NCBI GenBank assembly: GCA_963677395.2
Contig: OY781965.2
Coordinates: 3,658,001 to 3,722,000, forward strand
Reading direction: 5' to 3'
DNA length: 64,000 nt
Source: G963667975 sp963677395
GTDB taxonomy: Bacteria > Bacteroidota > Bacteroidia > Bacteroidales > G963667975
In this document: piece after piece, positions 26,188 through 35,472 of the stretch
Layout of the letters: each line of letters starts with the position of its first letter
Position numbering within the stretch: position 1 is the first letter of the stretch
Program-made: the position numbers and the translations under genes
The notes under the pieces: generated by a model
Databases searched by the model: none
The model's input: the letters and a program-made list of their open reading frames with translations, nothing else
What the model was told of the DNA's origin: nothing

Positions 26188-27162
26188 ATGAAACTTTCTA
26201 TTATTTTATTGTCAGTTTGTATTTCCCTCTTTTCCTGCAAAGAAAATACAACTAAAAACAGTGGCAGATTGAATTTCAACCCACAAAACATCCAAAAAAG
26301 ACTTAAAGAATATGATAAATTTCTTAATGGGAAAACATTCAATATTAACGACTACAAAAATCTACTGGATACAATAGATAAAAATGACCCAGTAAGCATC
26401 CCTCTTGCAGTAAAGTTCATCAAAAAAAGGCTTAAAACTGATGTAAATCAACATGATTACGTACTTGCCAAACTAGAGGAGTTGTTTTATAAGATTACCT
26501 CCAACTTTGAGCAATTCATCACATACGAAAACGTTGGGATTTATAATTTAATTCAGGAAAAATATGATAAGCCCACTCCTGAAATTAAAAGCTTTCTTAA
26601 ATCGCTAAATCTATGTGGAATTGATTTATACTGGGATACTGGAGAATTTTACCTTGACCAAGCATCCAGTTATTTCTTTAAAAATTTTAAAGGATACGGT
26701 TCTAAAGCATACGATGTCTTTCTTTTAAACAGGAAACAAGAGCTTACTGAACAATTTTCAAATGATGCCGCTATGCTTATAAGTTGGCAGGAACTATGGA
26801 GAAGAGTTAAATCATGGGAGGATTTCATTACCAAATATCCCAATTTCATCCATTTTGACATTTGTAAAGCAAAATACAATGAGTATTTATCTACTCTGTT
26901 AACAGGATTGGATAATACGCCAGTATTCGATTATAATTACGATGATAATCAAGATTCATCACAAGTAAATAAACTCTCACAGGAAGTAAAATCGCTCTAT
27001 GAGAAAATTATAGAAGAAAATGAATCCAGAAACAGTGCTGTTGTCATATCAAAATACTATGAATATCTGAAGTCTAATAACTTTATAATAAATGACGAAA
27101 CATATAAATTTATTGAAAATATGAATTTGACTCCCATGAATGGAACAGAGCCCACGAACTAG
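26188..27162 (+). CDS. Lipoprotein of unknown function
   Basis: A 324-residue protein beginning MKLSIILLSVCISLFSC, a lipoprotein signal peptide with the lipobox cysteine at residue 17. The mature part is Lys, Asn and Tyr-rich and mostly helical, with no motif I recognise. An in-frame GTG at 26167 would add seven residues ahead of the signal peptide and overlaps a promoter element, so the ATG is preferred. No clear operon partner: the upstream gene ends 72 bases before and the downstream genes face the other way. Confidence 0.65.
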   Translation: MKLSIILLSVCISLFSCKENTTKNSGRLNFNPQNIQKRLKEYDKFLNGKTFNINDYKNLLDTIDKNDPVSIPLAVKFIKKRLKTDVNQHDYVLAKLEELFYKITSNFEQFITYENVGIYNLIQEKYDKPTPEIKSFLKSLNLCGIDLYWDTGEFYLDQASSYFFKNFKGYGSKAYDVFLLNRKQELTEQFSNDAAMLISWQELWRRVKSWEDFITKYPNFIHFDICKAKYNEYLSTLLTGLDNTPVFDYNYDDNQDSSQVNKLSQEVKSLYEKIIEENESRNSAVVISKYYEYLKSNNFIINDETYKFIENMNLTPMNGTEPTN

Positions 27163-27211
27163 CTAAACATTTAATTATCAATAAATCACAAACTATTAAT
27201 ATAAATCCGAC

Positions 27212-27820
27212 TTAAGCTTCAACAACGAGTTTAAGCTGGACATGCAGTTCATTTTTCACTTTAATCAAACCCATAAATTTTACGGGTGGGGTTAATTTGA
27301 AGTCAGAAAATCGTAGTATTTTTTCCCCTAAAATCACAAATCGATCAGAAGTAGAAACGGCATCAAAAGGGATTGAATACAAAGATGTTACTCCAGCAAG
27401 TGTAATCGAAACAATTACATTTCCAGTATAAAAATCTTTATCTGTAGAAGTCGTCTCTGTTTTTATATTAATCTTATATACAGTAATATTCATCACCGGA
27501 TACTTTTCAGCATTGAGCAAATCCAGAAAATCACTCAGCATTTTCTTATTGGAGCAGGTGAATTTCCGTACATCCACGGGCAGGGAAACGCTATTGGTAA
27601 GCAATCCCTGTGTATTTTGATTCAACAATATTTTAATGGATGGTTCTGTAAAAACTCCAGATTGAACAAAATCAAATGTATTTATATTTGATTTGCCATG
27701 AATACTTATGCTACTTTCTGGTTGCAAAACAACAACAACTTCACGTGTTCCGTCAGGAGCAGATGCCATTAACAAAAATGACAATAGAAAAATTATATTT
27801 ATCTTTTTGCGTACCATCAT
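27212..27820 (-). CDS. YceI-like lipocalin-fold periplasmic protein
   Basis: A 202-residue exported protein with a signal peptide (about 1-22). The mature part resembles YceI-like beta-barrels, which bind long hydrophobic ligands such as polyisoprenoids: SSISIHGKSNINTFDFVQSG at the start, then a conserved LDLLNAEKYPVMNITV segment, and a closing strand KFMGLIKVKNELHVQLKLVV. It is the more divergent of two YceI-like genes around a porin gene (138 bases downstream of it, with a hairpin in the gap). Co-localisation suggests a shared envelope role, but no ligand can be named. Confidence 0.7.
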   Translation of the reverse strand: MMVRKKINIIFLLSFLLMASAPDGTREVVVVLQPESSISIHGKSNINTFDFVQSGVFTEPSIKILLNQNTQGLLTNSVSLPVDVRKFTCSNKKMLSDFLDLLNAEKYPVMNITVYKINIKTETTSTDKDFYTGNVIVSITLAGVTSLYSIPFDAVSTSDRFVILGEKILRFSDFKLTPPVKFMGLIKVKNELHVQLKLVVEA

Positions 27821-27837
27821 CTGTTTTAAATAAAGAA

Positions 27838-27901
27838 AAACCTGTTTATCATTATAAAATCAAACCAAACAAACCAAACTCACTCGTAGATAAACAGGTT
27901 T
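27838..27901 (-). terminator. Hairpin between the porin and second YceI-like gene
   Basis: Perfect 13-base arms (27838-27850 and 27889-27901, core ACCTGTTTATC) around a 38-base loop. The minus strand continues into a T-rich stretch, so it could act as a partial terminator that lowers expression of the last gene. Confidence 0.5.
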
Positions 27902-27958
27902 CTCCTATTCATTCAAAAAACAAAACCTAATTCAAAAAACAAAATATACAACATTCAT

Positions 27959-29269
27959 TTAGAAAGATATTGCAGCTTCAAACATAATACCTTTGAAACC
28001 AGCATTATTTCCCCATTTGTTGAAATTATTAAAGTTTTGATTAACATACTCCAGTTTAGCAACCATATTTTCGGTCATATACCAACCTCCGCCAACTTGA
28101 ATTCTGTCAACAGACTTATTATCGGTTTTAATGGTATTATCCTTATTCAAAAAAGTATCAGTACCTCCCGATTTATCTGTTACCTTATTGTAACGAGCTC
28201 CTACAAAAAACTGTTCTGATTTACCAAAATAATATAACCCTTCAATCGCTATCTGAGTAAAATTGAGTTCACTTTTTTCAGTTTTTGTAGCAGTAAGAAC
28301 ATCTGACGGGCTGGTAGCTTTTGCATTTTCGTACGTTCCAAAGAGTTCAAAACCTTTGTACTTACCATAAATATTCAGCATCATCGCATTGTTTTTATCT
28401 GTAGAACCAGGTCCCCAGTTTTGCAGAAATGCATTTGCTGTAATGTCATAATCGGCAGAAGTCTTTGTTTGTTTATTCATAACCAAGTAATAACGTGATC
28501 CTGAACGATCACCTGCAAATAAGGTTCCACCATGATTTTTCTTATTCGCATAATATGAGAAAGTGGCACGAAGCCTCAAATCCTGATTTACTTCTTTATC
28601 GTACCCAATTTTACCATAAACAGCAAGTTCATCAAAGAAATTGTATTCTGAATAAGTTTTGGTGGTTGAATTATAAGCACCCAAAGCAGGTTTTAAGGCA
28701 CCACCAGTAGCTGCAACCATAGCGATAATACCATTTTTGCGCCATAACACTTCCAACGAAGGAGTTGTAGTGTAAGCATCCATAATCAGATTTCCAACAA
28801 ATGGACTGTAAAGCGCTCTACCATTATTTGTACGTCTGAAATGAGCATCACCATAATTCAGTTCCATAAAACCAAATTTAAGAGTTAAATTCTGCATCCA
28901 TTTATCAACCATCGGGCTATTAAAAAAAGGAAGTTCATCCATTTGCAAATAACCACCTTCAACCCATGATTCATTGTGGTGACGAGCAGAAAGGAAAGTG
29001 TTTAAATAAACTTTTACACCTTTAGCCAGCTGTCCAGTAATCGAAAAGTTAGCAGTAGGAAGGTTAAATCCTGAGCCTAATGCAATAAGAGCACTATCGG
29101 CAGTATGCGATAGACCTTGAAACTGTAGAGCAAAATCACCCCCAACTTTCACTTTTACACCATTGAAGTCCTGCACATTTTTAGGTTCTTCAAATACAGC
29201 TTTTCTCTGTGAGTACGCGCTTAATCCAATCATTGTTAGCGCAAAAATCAAGAATAATCCCTTTTTCAT
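27959..29269 (-). CDS. Outer-membrane porin of the phosphate-selective porin O/P type
   Basis: A 436-residue protein with signal peptide MKKGLFLIFALTMIGLSAYSQ and a mature part made of alternating amphipathic strands ending in a terminal Phe (MFEAAISF), as expected for an outer-membrane barrel. The KVGGDFALQFQGLSH start, FMELNYGDAHFRRTNNG, and the ENMVAKLEYVNQNFNNFN end are typical of the porin O/P and related families in Bacteroidetes. It starts 21 bases after the first YceI gene, so they are co-transcribed. What passes through is unknown. Confidence 0.8.
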   Translation of the reverse strand: MKKGLFLIFALTMIGLSAYSQRKAVFEEPKNVQDFNGVKVKVGGDFALQFQGLSHTADSALIALGSGFNLPTANFSITGQLAKGVKVYLNTFLSARHHNESWVEGGYLQMDELPFFNSPMVDKWMQNLTLKFGFMELNYGDAHFRRTNNGRALYSPFVGNLIMDAYTTTPSLEVLWRKNGIIAMVAATGGALKPALGAYNSTTKTYSEYNFFDELAVYGKIGYDKEVNQDLRLRATFSYYANKKNHGGTLFAGDRSGSRYYLVMNKQTKTSADYDITANAFLQNWGPGSTDKNNAMMLNIYGKYKGFELFGTYENAKATSPSDVLTATKTEKSELNFTQIAIEGLYYFGKSEQFFVGARYNKVTDKSGGTDTFLNKDNTIKTDNKSVDRIQVGGGWYMTENMVAKLEYVNQNFNNFNKWGNNAGFKGIMFEAAISF

Positions 29270-29290
29270 AAATTCCTAAATTTTAATTGA

Positions 29291-29866
29291 TTATTTAAAA
29301 TAGACTTCGAAGTCGATCATAACTGGATCGCCAGTCTTTAAAGTTCCCATAAACATTTTAGGAGGTTCTACTCCAAATTCCGTCATTAATACCGAGTAGT
29401 TTCCAATTACTTTAATTCTACCATCTGTAAGTTGTTTTACCTGAGCAGTAAACGTTTTCTTTTTTGAAACACCTGCCAATGTTAATACTCCGGTAACAGA
29501 TATATTGATTGCATCTTTAGCTACTGAAGTTATTGAAATGACATTTGATTCAAATACAATGTAAGGGTGAGTTTCTTGTTTAAGAGCTTCGTACGTTTTC
29601 GTATTCATCAGCTTTTTCTCACTTTTAAGAGATTCAACGGGGATTTTAAGGCTTACGCCTTTAAACCGTTCAATAAGTCCTTTTTCGGAAAAGAATAATT
29701 CAACCTTTCCTGAAATTTGAGTTACATTCATTTTCCAATCATGCAGTGTTGAAGTTCCACTCAACTCAAATTTTGAAGGTGGACTTTGGACTTGCATCGT
29801 GGTTTGGCCAATCAGCATCATTGAGCTTACAATCCATGCGACCATTAAGAGAATGACATTTTTCAT
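29291..29866 (-). CDS. YceI family protein
   Basis: A 191-residue exported protein with signal peptide (about 1-20). The mature domain has the canonical YceI start (FELSGTSTLHDWKMNVTQISGKVELFF), the middle LMNTKTYEALKQETHPYIVFES and the ending FGVEPPKMFMGTLKTGDPVMIDFEVYF. YceI proteins form a lipocalin-like barrel that binds polyprenyl chains in the periplasm. First gene of a YceI-porin-YceI row on the minus strand. The ligand is unproven here. Confidence 0.9.
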   Translation of the reverse strand: MKNVILLMVAWIVSSMMLIGQTTMQVQSPPSKFELSGTSTLHDWKMNVTQISGKVELFFSEKGLIERFKGVSLKIPVESLKSEKKLMNTKTYEALKQETHPYIVFESNVISITSVAKDAINISVTGVLTLAGVSKKKTFTAQVKQLTDGRIKVIGNYSVLMTEFGVEPPKMFMGTLKTGDPVMIDFEVYFK

Positions 29867-30097
29867 TCGTGTAAATTTAATGTTTTTGTATTCGGGTATT
29901 TACTTACCTATTTGCGCAAATTTAAACAATCTGAAATCAAAAAAGTTATTCTAACCAATTTTTCAAATGTTAAAAGCAGCTCAATTTTAGGTGGTTATTA
30001 TCCAGTTTAATATACACAAGCTTTTCAGAAGCCAGTAATTTCGAATGTTTCAAACATTAAATTCAATCAAAATAAAGCCTTAAAAATTTAGATATCC

Positions 30098-30139
30098 ACA
30101 AAAAAAAGCCGTATCAAATTCATGATACAGCTTTTTTTT
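30098..30139 (-). terminator. Terminator of the aldehyde oxidoreductase gene
   Basis: Hairpin of GC-C-GTATCA / TGATAC-A-GC with long A and T runs, 16 bases after the stop codon. Confidence 0.85.
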
Positions 30140-30155
30140 AACAATTAATTCAATC

Positions 30156-32315
30156 TTATTGTAGTGGAGTCACAACTTCAATCAGTTCTGGCAAGTCCAT
30201 TCCAAGATTTTTCAAGTGTTGAATAGTTGGGACACCATTCTTCGTCCATCCGCGACGTTTGTAAACAGCATCCAGAAGTTGTTCATAGCGATCTTCACGA
30301 TATTTACGAAGAATAGCCATTTTTTCTTCTGTTGTTTTTCCTTCAGGATTAACATTCATACTTTCAATCAACTGTTTATCATAACGTTCCTGACGTGATT
30401 CGTATTCTTCAACAGTTACAGGACCTGCTGCACGATAAGGTTGTGCATCATGAATGCGCAAACCAAAGCCAAGACGAATATTAAATATTCTCTGAAAGTT
30501 ATATACTCTTTCTGACTGGCGGATTAATTCCTGTTTGTCAAATGTTTCATCGCCAGTAACAGCCCGATATATAGTTACGTAATTATCAACATGTTCCGGA
30601 ACTTTTGCAGGTTCGCTTGTTTCTTTATTGTTTTCCGGCTCTACGTCATTCCAAGGTAGTTTGCAAAGGCCTTGCAAACCAAACCAGGTACGGAACATTG
30701 GGAAATAGTGTAAAGCTTCAGCTTTATCTTCAAAAGTTGGAATCAGGTTATTAACCATATCCATAAAGATCAGCCATGCTTCATCATGCTGAGGACCTTT
30801 GTTGGTCATTGCATAACCACCTTGCTGAGCCAATGATTCTTTTGAAACATATTGCGAATATTCCAGACCTTTATTTTCCATTGCAAAATCCTGCATTTCA
30901 GCCATATTACCCCAGCCTTGCTGTGCAAAATACTCTTTCATTTTACGAATACCCATACCGGCAATTTTCCCAAAACCTTCACCACGAGCTAACTGATGCA
31001 TACATTCCATTGCATCATCGGCATTTCCCCAGTTGAATTTCAGCCCTCCGGTACGCTCTTCATTCAGAATACCACGTTCCCAGCACTCCATAACAAACGC
31101 CATAAGAGTACCCCAGGTTATGGTACAGATTCCATACGTATCGCAATAGAAATTGGATTCAATAATATAATCAGGGTTAAAAATACCACAGTTTGATCCT
31201 AAACCCGCCGCATTTTCATATTCAGGACCATCTACAATTACCTTTTGACCAGAATATGGACCTGTGCGAAGTTCATAATTATCAACACCTTTGGCACATG
31301 ACATATTACATCCAATCCAACAACCATCCGGAACACCTTGTGTAAAAAAACTTTTCCATACTTCAGAATCAATTTTCGGAGTATCAGGATGTTTTCCAAA
31401 TTTAAAGTTATGAGTTGGTAATAAATCATAGGCATCCATCACTTCAACAAGGTGCGCCGTTCCTTTAGCCCTCATTTCACATTGAGAATCATCCAGTTCG
31501 CGCATTTCTTTATTAAAGCGGCGACCACGTTCCTGAATTGCCTCAAGGTCTGCCACATTATTCATATTTCCTTTAACACCACTGATTTTTGCAACCAGCG
31601 CACGAATTTTCTTATCACGGAAAATTGTTCCTAAACCTCCACGACCGGCTTGTTTTAAACGAACAACCTTACGTTTCATATCATAGAAACTAAAGTTGAG
31701 CATCCCAATCAATGAATTGTCGGCAGCCTGACCTGCAGAAACTATCGCAACATTGTATTTATCACGTTCGCTGTCGGCAAACATATCGGTAAGTTCTTCA
31801 GCTAATAAATGACTATCGTAAGCCAACCCGTCAGGAGCTTCAAAAATCTCGATTTCACCATCTATACCATTTATAAAAATGATGGCTTCCTTTTCAGCTT
31901 TGCCCTGAATTTCAACTGCATCAAAACCGGAAAATTTAGAGTATGGACCAAAGAAACCGCCAACATTACTATCCATTACCGAATCTGTTTGCGGAGAAAT
32001 TCCCACTACTATAGATTTACCCGTACCTGAATATTGTGTAATTCCACAAACGGGACCTCCTGATATAACAATTTCATTTTCAGGATTATTCCACTTAGTA
32101 TTGGGTTTTGTACCATCCCACAATAATCGTAATCCAAAGCCTTTTCCGCCGATGAATTTCTCTTTCATCTGCTGAGAAACAGGTTTTTCAAGAATCTCTT
32201 TACTTCCTACATTAACATATAATGTACGGTTATTATACCCTCTGAATACGGGCTTTAACTCATACTGATACTTGGCAAGAATTATTCTTTTTTCACGAAT
32301 TGCCTTCAGATCCAT
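30156..32315 (-). CDS. Aldehyde ferredoxin oxidoreductase family tungsten enzyme
   Basis: A 719-residue cytoplasmic protein longer than archaeal AOR (about 605). The N-terminal AFOR domain (YVNVGSKEILEKPV, FIGGKGFGLRLLWD, SGGPVCGITQYSGTGKS) binds the bis-tungstopterin. The 4Fe-4S ligands appear as C332, C336 and C340 (CWIGCNMSC) plus C551 in GLCKLPW. The spacing is C-x3-C-x3-C, one residue longer than the classical CxxCxxxC. Family members oxidise aldehydes to acids with ferredoxin or work in reverse. No ferredoxin or NADH-coupling subunit lies beside it, so free ferredoxin is the likely partner, perhaps shared with the Stn-like complex. The physiological aldehyde is unknown. Confidence 0.9.
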   Translation of the reverse strand: MDLKAIREKRIILAKYQYELKPVFRGYNNRTLYVNVGSKEILEKPVSQQMKEKFIGGKGFGLRLLWDGTKPNTKWNNPENEIVISGGPVCGITQYSGTGKSIVVGISPQTDSVMDSNVGGFFGPYSKFSGFDAVEIQGKAEKEAIIFINGIDGEIEIFEAPDGLAYDSHLLAEELTDMFADSERDKYNVAIVSAGQAADNSLIGMLNFSFYDMKRKVVRLKQAGRGGLGTIFRDKKIRALVAKISGVKGNMNNVADLEAIQERGRRFNKEMRELDDSQCEMRAKGTAHLVEVMDAYDLLPTHNFKFGKHPDTPKIDSEVWKSFFTQGVPDGCWIGCNMSCAKGVDNYELRTGPYSGQKVIVDGPEYENAAGLGSNCGIFNPDYIIESNFYCDTYGICTITWGTLMAFVMECWERGILNEERTGGLKFNWGNADDAMECMHQLARGEGFGKIAGMGIRKMKEYFAQQGWGNMAEMQDFAMENKGLEYSQYVSKESLAQQGGYAMTNKGPQHDEAWLIFMDMVNNLIPTFEDKAEALHYFPMFRTWFGLQGLCKLPWNDVEPENNKETSEPAKVPEHVDNYVTIYRAVTGDETFDKQELIRQSERVYNFQRIFNIRLGFGLRIHDAQPYRAAGPVTVEEYESRQERYDKQLIESMNVNPEGKTTEEKMAILRKYREDRYEQLLDAVYKRRGWTKNGVPTIQHLKNLGMDLPELIEVVTPLQ

Positions 32316-32347
32316 ATACTTTTGATTTTGATTTGTTTCTTAACGGG

Positions 32348-32355
32348 CAAAGATA
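32348..32355 (-). promoter_or_regulatory. Putative -7 element of the aldehyde oxidoreductase gene
   Basis: TATCTTTG on the minus strand, an exact TAnnTTTG match 32 bases before the start codon. No TTTG at -33. Confidence 0.5.
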
Positions 32356-32762
32356 GCAAAATCAAAAATAGCATATACGCTGAAATAAAAAATTACGATA
32401 TGCAAAATACTGCATATCAAAAGCATATTGAATTCAACTGTTTGCAAAAAGGCACCTTTCAACCCTTCTCACGGCATAATTAGTACTAAATTACTAATAC
32501 ATATTATTTTATTTACAACTATAACATATGATAAAACATATTCCAAATGTTAATTTTTTATATTTATCTGGTATTCTTATTTTCTTTACATTATCTTTGC
32601 TTTTCATTATTTAATATATAGCACAGGGAAAGCCATTTTGCTTCTTAATCAATCAAATTATTTATTAATTCAATCTCAAGGATTAAATTCGTGGGGTTTA
32701 GGCGGAGAATATTACTCAACTATTACATTTCCAATTTTAAGCAATCGTTAAAAGGCAAAGAA
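32356..32762. other. AT-rich intergenic region
   Basis: About 400 bases between divergent genes, richer in A and T than its surroundings. An in-frame extension of the next gene reaches 32691 but lacks a signal-peptide shape. No RNA gene or repeat is seen. Confidence 0.4.
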
Positions 32763-33254
32763 ATGAATTTTAAAAAATTAATATGGGCAGTTTTATTCGT
32801 ATTATGTTGTAGCATTGGAAGCATAATTTTACAAAACCTGAAATATGACGATGAGGTTTATTATTTACATGACAAAAATAAAAAACAACATCCTTTCTTT
32901 AGCAATGATTACTTTAATAAAATTTGCGATGCAGATACCGTGAAAGAGTTTTATCTAAATTTTAATATAAAAGGTATTGTAATTGGAAAATACTATGTCA
33001 GACAAAGTCATAATGAACCATTAATTTGGATTGAAGACAGCATTTATTATTATAATTTAAGAACAAGAGGTTTCGATGAGTATGGAACGATATTGTATAA
33101 AAACATTAAAGTTGGTGATTCTATTTTTAAAAACTCGGGGTCAATGATCGTAAGTCTTAAAAGGGGTAAGTTTATCAAGAACTTTTGGTTGATGAATTAC
33201 TGGGATCATATGAACAATCCATACTATCAGGAAAACACTGACACATTAAGATAA
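32763..33254 (+). CDS. Small exported or membrane-anchored protein of unknown function
   Basis: A 163-residue protein if started at the ATG at 32763, which puts a hydrophobic segment (LIWAVLFVLCCSIGSIIL) right after MNFKK. An upstream in-frame start at 32691 would add 24 residues ahead of it and is less likely. The rest is rich in Tyr, Asn, Lys and Asp, with mixed strands and no known motif. It lies in an AT-rich accessory stretch next to an RHS-like remnant. An immunity-type role is possible but there is no direct evidence. Confidence 0.5.
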   Translation: MNFKKLIWAVLFVLCCSIGSIILQNLKYDDEVYYLHDKNKKQHPFFSNDYFNKICDADTVKEFYLNFNIKGIVIGKYYVRQSHNEPLIWIEDSIYYYNLRTRGFDEYGTILYKNIKVGDSIFKNSGSMIVSLKRGKFIKNFWLMNYWDHMNNPYYQENTDTLR

Positions 33255-33527
33255 AATACAATATCATATTTTGACAATCTAAATTGAAAACAAATGAATA
33301 CTTGTCAAATCCAGTTCTTCCCTTTTTATATGGTTCAAAAAGTCTATGGAGCAACGAAACCATATAATCATATTCAAAATAAATCAGTTATAATCTATAC
33401 TAACTAACAAAAAATCAGAATATTACCTATCTTTTTCAATTTCTACAAACATCGATTAATAAGTTTATTATATATTAAATCAAAATAATTATATATAAAT
33501 AAAAAAATAAAACACAATACAATTATT
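33255..33527. other. AT-rich stretch without genes
   Basis: Very AT-rich, with several short stop-filled frames. It ends in the apparent first half of the next gene's signal peptide, which has no usable ATG. Confidence 0.4.
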
Positions 33528-33992
33528 TTGGTTATTTTCATGGTATTAAATTACCTGTCTGTTTCAGCCCAAACCAATGTTCGGTATTCATACGATGAAT
33601 CAGGAAATCGTACGCAGCGCTGGATTGAAATTATTCCAATGGCGTATCATACAACCGGAAATGATACAACCACAGAGTTTCAGGTAAATAAGCTGTTAAA
33701 ACAAACAGAAACATTAGCCGAAGAGAAAAGCAATACACTTCCTGAGAATGAACAAAGCACCGTAAAAATCTATCCGAATCCTGTTATGGAAAAAATCAAC
33801 ATAGATATTCCGGAAGGCGCCAGTGTTGGTTCTTTGCTCTTGTATGATGGCAATGGCAGGCTGGTACTAAGCCAAACCAACGTGAGTACTCATAACGAGT
33901 TGGACTTAAGTGCACAAAACAAAGGGAATTATTTCCTGGTTTTTCAAACTACCAGCGGAAAGCGTTATTTTTGGAAATTAGTCAGGCGTTAA
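33528..33992 (+). CDS. Short T9SS-sorted protein with one RHS/YD-like repeat; start codon doubtful
   Basis: About 154 residues from a TTG. After a hydrophobic signal segment ending SVSAQ comes TNVRYSYDESGNRTQRW, which looks like a single YD/RHS repeat, then a polar linker and a T9SS type A sorting domain (VKIYPNPVMEKINID to YFWKLVRR). In the same frame upstream, KKIKHNTIILVIF reads as the missing basic start of the signal peptide, but no ATG precedes it (in-frame stop at 33486, then ATA, AAT and AAA codons). It may be a decayed remnant of a larger RHS-type secreted gene, or a small live cargo protein using TTG. Confidence 0.5.
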   Translation: MVIFMVLNYLSVSAQTNVRYSYDESGNRTQRWIEIIPMAYHTTGNDTTTEFQVNKLLKQTETLAEEKSNTLPENEQSTVKIYPNPVMEKINIDIPEGASVGSLLLYDGNGRLVLSQTNVSTHNELDLSAQNKGNYFLVFQTTSGKRYFWKLVRR

Positions 33993-34024
33993 TCATCTGT
34001 ATAAATCGGCATTGAAGGATTACG

Positions 34025-34876
34025 TCATAACAAGTCCTTCAGTGCTGATTTTATCGTCAAATATTTAAATCTGTATCCGGAGTCAAGTAATCTTTCCGGT
34101 ATCACGGAAGGAGCATTCAATATCATTCCGGCACCTTCTCCAAAAGTTATCTTTAAGACCAATTTAGGAACTCTGAAAAATGCAGGTTTTTGTAAAAACA
34201 TGCAGATTGTTTTTGTAAGCAACAGATTATCTATCTGTTGTGGAGCCGTTATATTATAAATTCCACTGGTTGATTCATTTTCGATAAAATAAAGAAATGA
34301 AGCTACAACATCCTCAATATGTACCCATGGAAAAGGTTGTTTCCCTGTATGAATTTTGCCACCCAAACCATATTTAAAAGGTTTAATCATTGAAGGCAAA
34401 GCACCTTTTTCTTTATCCAGCACTACTCCTATTCGTGCAATAACCAAACGAGTATCAGAATGAACCCGGGAAGCTTCGCGTTCCCAATCCTGACATAAAC
34501 GTCCCAAAAAATCGCGGGAATAATCGGTAGAGGTTTCTGTATGCTGTTTTTCTGCTTCATATATACCAATAGCAGACGTACTGATCAATAACCCGGGCTT
34601 ATTTTTTAGAAGGTCGATACTCTTCACAATTTTAGCAGTAGTTATTAGTCTGCTGTCACGCATCTCTTTTTTGTGAATACTCGTCCAGCGTTTAGAAACA
34701 GGAGCTCCTGCAAGATTTATAATAACATCTGCATTATTTAGTTTTGGAGCAAAATCTTCGTCAGGCAGTAAAAAGTCATTTCGTTTCAGCTCTACAATAT
34801 CCCATCCTTTTTCAGTGAATTTCCTTTTGAGATGAGTTCCTATCAAACCTGAAGAGCCACTAATTGCAATAACCAT
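34025..34876 (-). CDS. TIGR01777-family NAD-dependent epimerase
   Basis: A 283-residue cytoplasmic protein with the Rossmann nucleotide motif GSSGLIGTHL at 6-15, NADVIINLAGAPVSKRWT, and the C-terminal DUF1731 domain (PSVIPERLLDSGYRFKY). This matches the YfcH/SulA-like SDR epimerase family, whose substrate is unknown. It is alone on the minus strand, downstream of the SusC/SusD operon and separated from it by a terminator. Confidence 0.9.
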   Translation of the reverse strand: MVIAISGSSGLIGTHLKRKFTEKGWDIVELKRNDFLLPDEDFAPKLNNADVIINLAGAPVSKRWTSIHKKEMRDSRLITTAKIVKSIDLLKNKPGLLISTSAIGIYEAEKQHTETSTDYSRDFLGRLCQDWEREASRVHSDTRLVIARIGVVLDKEKGALPSMIKPFKYGLGGKIHTGKQPFPWVHIEDVVASFLYFIENESTSGIYNITAPQQIDNLLLTKTICMFLQKPAFFRVPKLVLKITFGEGAGMILNAPSVIPERLLDSGYRFKYLTIKSALKDLL

Positions 34877-34949
34877 GACGAACTAATTTTCAATTCAGGA
34901 GTTAAAGGTAGTAATTTTTTTGTTTCACCCGAAAATTCAAAACATGGAA

Positions 34950-34987
34950 TAATCAAAAAAGGGATTTGAATAAAATCCAAACCCCTT
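34950..34987 (-). terminator. Terminator of the SusC/SusD operon
   Basis: A hairpin of AAGGGATTTGAA / TCCAAACCCCTT type (two mismatches) is followed on the minus strand by a run of T. It lies 23 bases after the last lipoprotein gene. Confidence 0.6.
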
Positions 34988-35010
34988 ATAATCAATATTT
35001 AACTAAATAA

Positions 35011-35448
35011 TTATTTTTCAAAACCGGTACGACGTTTTCCTTTACATACATAAATTTTACCCTGAGTTTTAAACCAATCTAATTCAAGAGAAATAGAATC
35101 CCCGAATACCCTTCCATTCGTAACGGTAATGGTATCATTCTGCTGAACATCTATTCCCTGATTTACAGAAAAGTTTGACCCGCTAACATTTAATTTTAGC
35201 TTGAAATTTTTGTAGTTCCCCTGATCGTCCACCCAAATTTTGGAGACATCACTTGCAGTGTTATAAATCAGTAACACTGAAGGATCATCTTGAGGAATCC
35301 CATTTACCCAGTATTGCACCCAGTATTCACCGGCTACATCTTTATTGGGAGCAAAGTCCTGATGATCTTTCCACGCGTCATCTTTTTCGCAGGAAGCAAC
35401 AAACATCGCGGTTGCAACTGCCAGAAGTAGAAATATTTTGCTTTTCAT
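35011..35448 (-). CDS. Lipoprotein of the lipid-binding (Lipid_bd) type
   Basis: The 145-residue lipoprotein begins MKSKIFLLLAVATAMFVASC with the lipobox cysteine at residue 20. A further in-frame start eight codons upstream (35472) is less signal-like. The mature part (VAGEYWVQYW, LLIYNTASDVSKIWVDDQGNYKNFKLKL) resembles small Bacteroidetes surface lipoproteins of the lipid-binding group that accompany SusC/SusD genes. It is the last gene of that operon, 24 bases after the Ig-like lipoprotein. Function is unproven. Confidence 0.65.
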   Translation of the reverse strand: MKSKIFLLLAVATAMFVASCEKDDAWKDHQDFAPNKDVAGEYWVQYWVNGIPQDDPSVLLIYNTASDVSKIWVDDQGNYKNFKLKLNVSGSNFSVNQGIDVQQNDTITVTNGRVFGDSISLELDWFKTQGKIYVCKGKRRTGFEK

Positions 35449-35472
35449 AATCTTCTTATTTTTGAGTTTCAC

